Shown: positions 11,863 to 12,176 of the stretch, piece after piece
Position numbering within the stretch: position 1 is the first letter of the stretch
Layout of the letters: each line of letters starts with the position of its first letter
Source of the DNA: Nitrososphaera sp.
GTDB taxonomy: Archaea; Thermoproteota; Nitrososphaeria; Nitrososphaerales; Nitrososphaeraceae
NCBI GenBank assembly: GCA_025929855.1
Contig: JAICPK010000015.1
Span: 1-12,176 of the forward strand
DNA: 12,176 nt
Direction: 5' to 3'
Program-made: the position numbers and the translations under genes
Notes under the pieces: generated by a model
What the model saw: the letters and a program-made list of their open reading frames with translations, nothing else
Databases searched by the model: none
What the model was told of the DNA's origin: nothing

Positions 11863-11881
11863 AGTCAGAGTAGGCCCTAAA
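11863..11881 (+). other. non-canonical D-loop intron of tRNA-Ser (19 nt)
   Basis: The intron lies within the D loop, between positions 21 and 22 of the mature tRNA. TAGG (11857-11860, D loop) pairs with CCTA (11876-11879) as the 4-bp central helix, flanked by 3-nt bulges TAA (11861-11863) and AAA (11880-11882), with GTC/GGC (11864-11866/11873-11875) as the inner stem: a relaxed bulge-helix-bulge. Because A residues flank both sites, the exact cut could shift by one base. Confidence 0.8.
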
Positions 11882-11897
11882 AGGGGTCAGCCTCGAG

Positions 11898-11951
11898 ATC
11901 ATATATGTATATTGTGTGTCACATACACACAGACACTCACTATGACGCGCT
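11898..11951 (+). other. canonical anticodon-loop intron of tRNA-Ser (54 nt)
   Basis: The intron sits at the usual 37/38 position. The exon stem TCAGC/GCTGA, central helix CTCG (11892-11895) with CGCG (11946-11949; one T/C mismatch), bulges AGA (11896-11898) and CTA (11950-11952), and inner helix TCATA (11899-11903)/TATGA (11941-11945) form a good bulge-helix-bulge. The interior folds as TGTGTG/CACACA (11913-11918/11926-11931) with a 7-nt loop. Confidence 0.85.
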
Positions 11952-12176
11952 AGCTGATGTCCTTCGGGACTCGAGGGTTCGAGTCCCTCTCCCGGCGCCC
12001 ATCTATGGGAGATTAGCGCATGCTTTAAAACCACAGGTGCGAGAGAAAAAGTCCAAGCAGCAAAATTAGGAGAAGAATGACGACGATAAAGAACAAGCAT
12101 TAGAGAGCGGTATCTTCATTATCAGTATTAGAATAAGAATCTCAAGTGAAAGCAGAAGAAGGAAGGTTGTAATTCA

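Larger units (their letters stand above)
11841..11997 (+). tRNA. tRNA-Ser(CGA) with two introns
   Basis: Acceptor strands GCCGGGG (11841-11847) and TCCCGGC (11990-11996) pair over 7 bp with one G-T. The D stem is CCC (11850-11852)/GGG (11883-11885), the anticodon stem TCAGC (11887-11891)/GCTGA (11953-11957), the long variable arm GTCC-TTCG-GGAC (11959-11970), and the T arm GAGGG-TTCGAGT-CCCTC (11973-11989). The discriminator is G (11997) and CCA is not encoded. The long variable arm, G73 and CTCGAG loop with U33 followed by CGA identify serine, reading UCG. Removing bases 11863-11881 restores a standard D loop with A14, G15, G18, G19 and A21; removing 11898-11951 restores a 7-nt anticodon loop, leaving an 84-nt type II tRNA. 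Leucine is excluded because GAG would have C at position 33, and the discriminator is not A. Confidence 0.92.

Noticed and set aside
11891..11900. Reading the anticodon as GAG (tRNA-Leu)
   Set aside because: That would put C instead of U at position 33 and break the 7-nt loop; discriminator G73 and the variable arm also fit serine.
11789..12100. 103-codon minus-strand frame containing APGEGLEPSSPEGHQLAR
   Set aside because: This is the well-known spurious translation of the antisense strand of a type II tRNA; the frame covers tRNA-Ser completely.
12001..12176. Window end after tRNA-Ser
   Set aside because: Purine-rich on the plus strand with only very short frames; no second tRNA, no T-tract terminator and no gene start could be supported.

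Overview
The window looks like chromosomal DNA from an ammonia-oxidising-type thaumarchaeon (Nitrososphaera-like lineage). Reasons: an archaeal information-processing set (FEN1 with a C-terminal PCNA-binding tail, archaeal-type HisRS, archease), a type II tRNA-Ser interrupted by introns with archaeal bulge-helix-bulge geometry and no encoded CCA, AT-rich TATA elements about 25-30 bp before starts (leaderless-type promoters), frequent TTG/GTG starts, and many short conserved-looking proteins with no recognisable family. The lineage is inferred from gene content, not from a search.

Layout. 4-336 (+) is a MIP18/DUF59 protein, tail-to-tail with a four-gene succinate dehydrogenase operon read leftward in the order sdhA-sdhC-sdhD-sdhB (3722 down to 333). 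The operon is tightly packed (gaps of 1 to 3 nt and a TAATG overlap) and is driven from a control region at 3741-3824 that holds a TATA box, a perfect palindrome at the predicted start of transcription, and two copies of a dyad. Next come a small unknown gene (4034-4318, +) converging on hisS (5603-4308, -), then archease (5685-6113, +), diverging from hisS. A 221-bp spacer with a hairpin and a short ORF leads to fen1 (7360-6335, -).

7512-8934 (-) is a putative three-gene operon of poorly characterised proteins: a membrane protein with a zinc ribbon, a 105-residue unknown, and an AAA+ ATPase resembling the MCM/RuvB-like group. An AT-rich stretch of about 870 bp without a convincing gene follows (8935-9804); it contains two clear inverted repeats. 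Then come a small multi-cysteine protein (9805-10056, +) abutting a JAB/MPN metalloprotease (10469-10059, -), a second gene-poor stretch (10470-10934), a PqqD-like/RRE-fold protein (10935-11237, +), an unknown 141-residue protein (11647-11222, -), and a tRNA-Ser(CGA) with two introns (11841-11997, +). The last ~180 bases hold nothing recognisable.

How the parts work together: the sdh operon links the TCA cycle to quinone reduction; the MIP18 protein beside it may help build Fe-S clusters such as the three in SdhB. Archease is the activator of the RtcB ligase that joins tRNA exons, and the window itself contains a tRNA needing two splicing events. The JAB protease and the stand-alone PqqD-like protein could belong to small-modifier or peptide-modification chemistry, but nothing in the window proves that.
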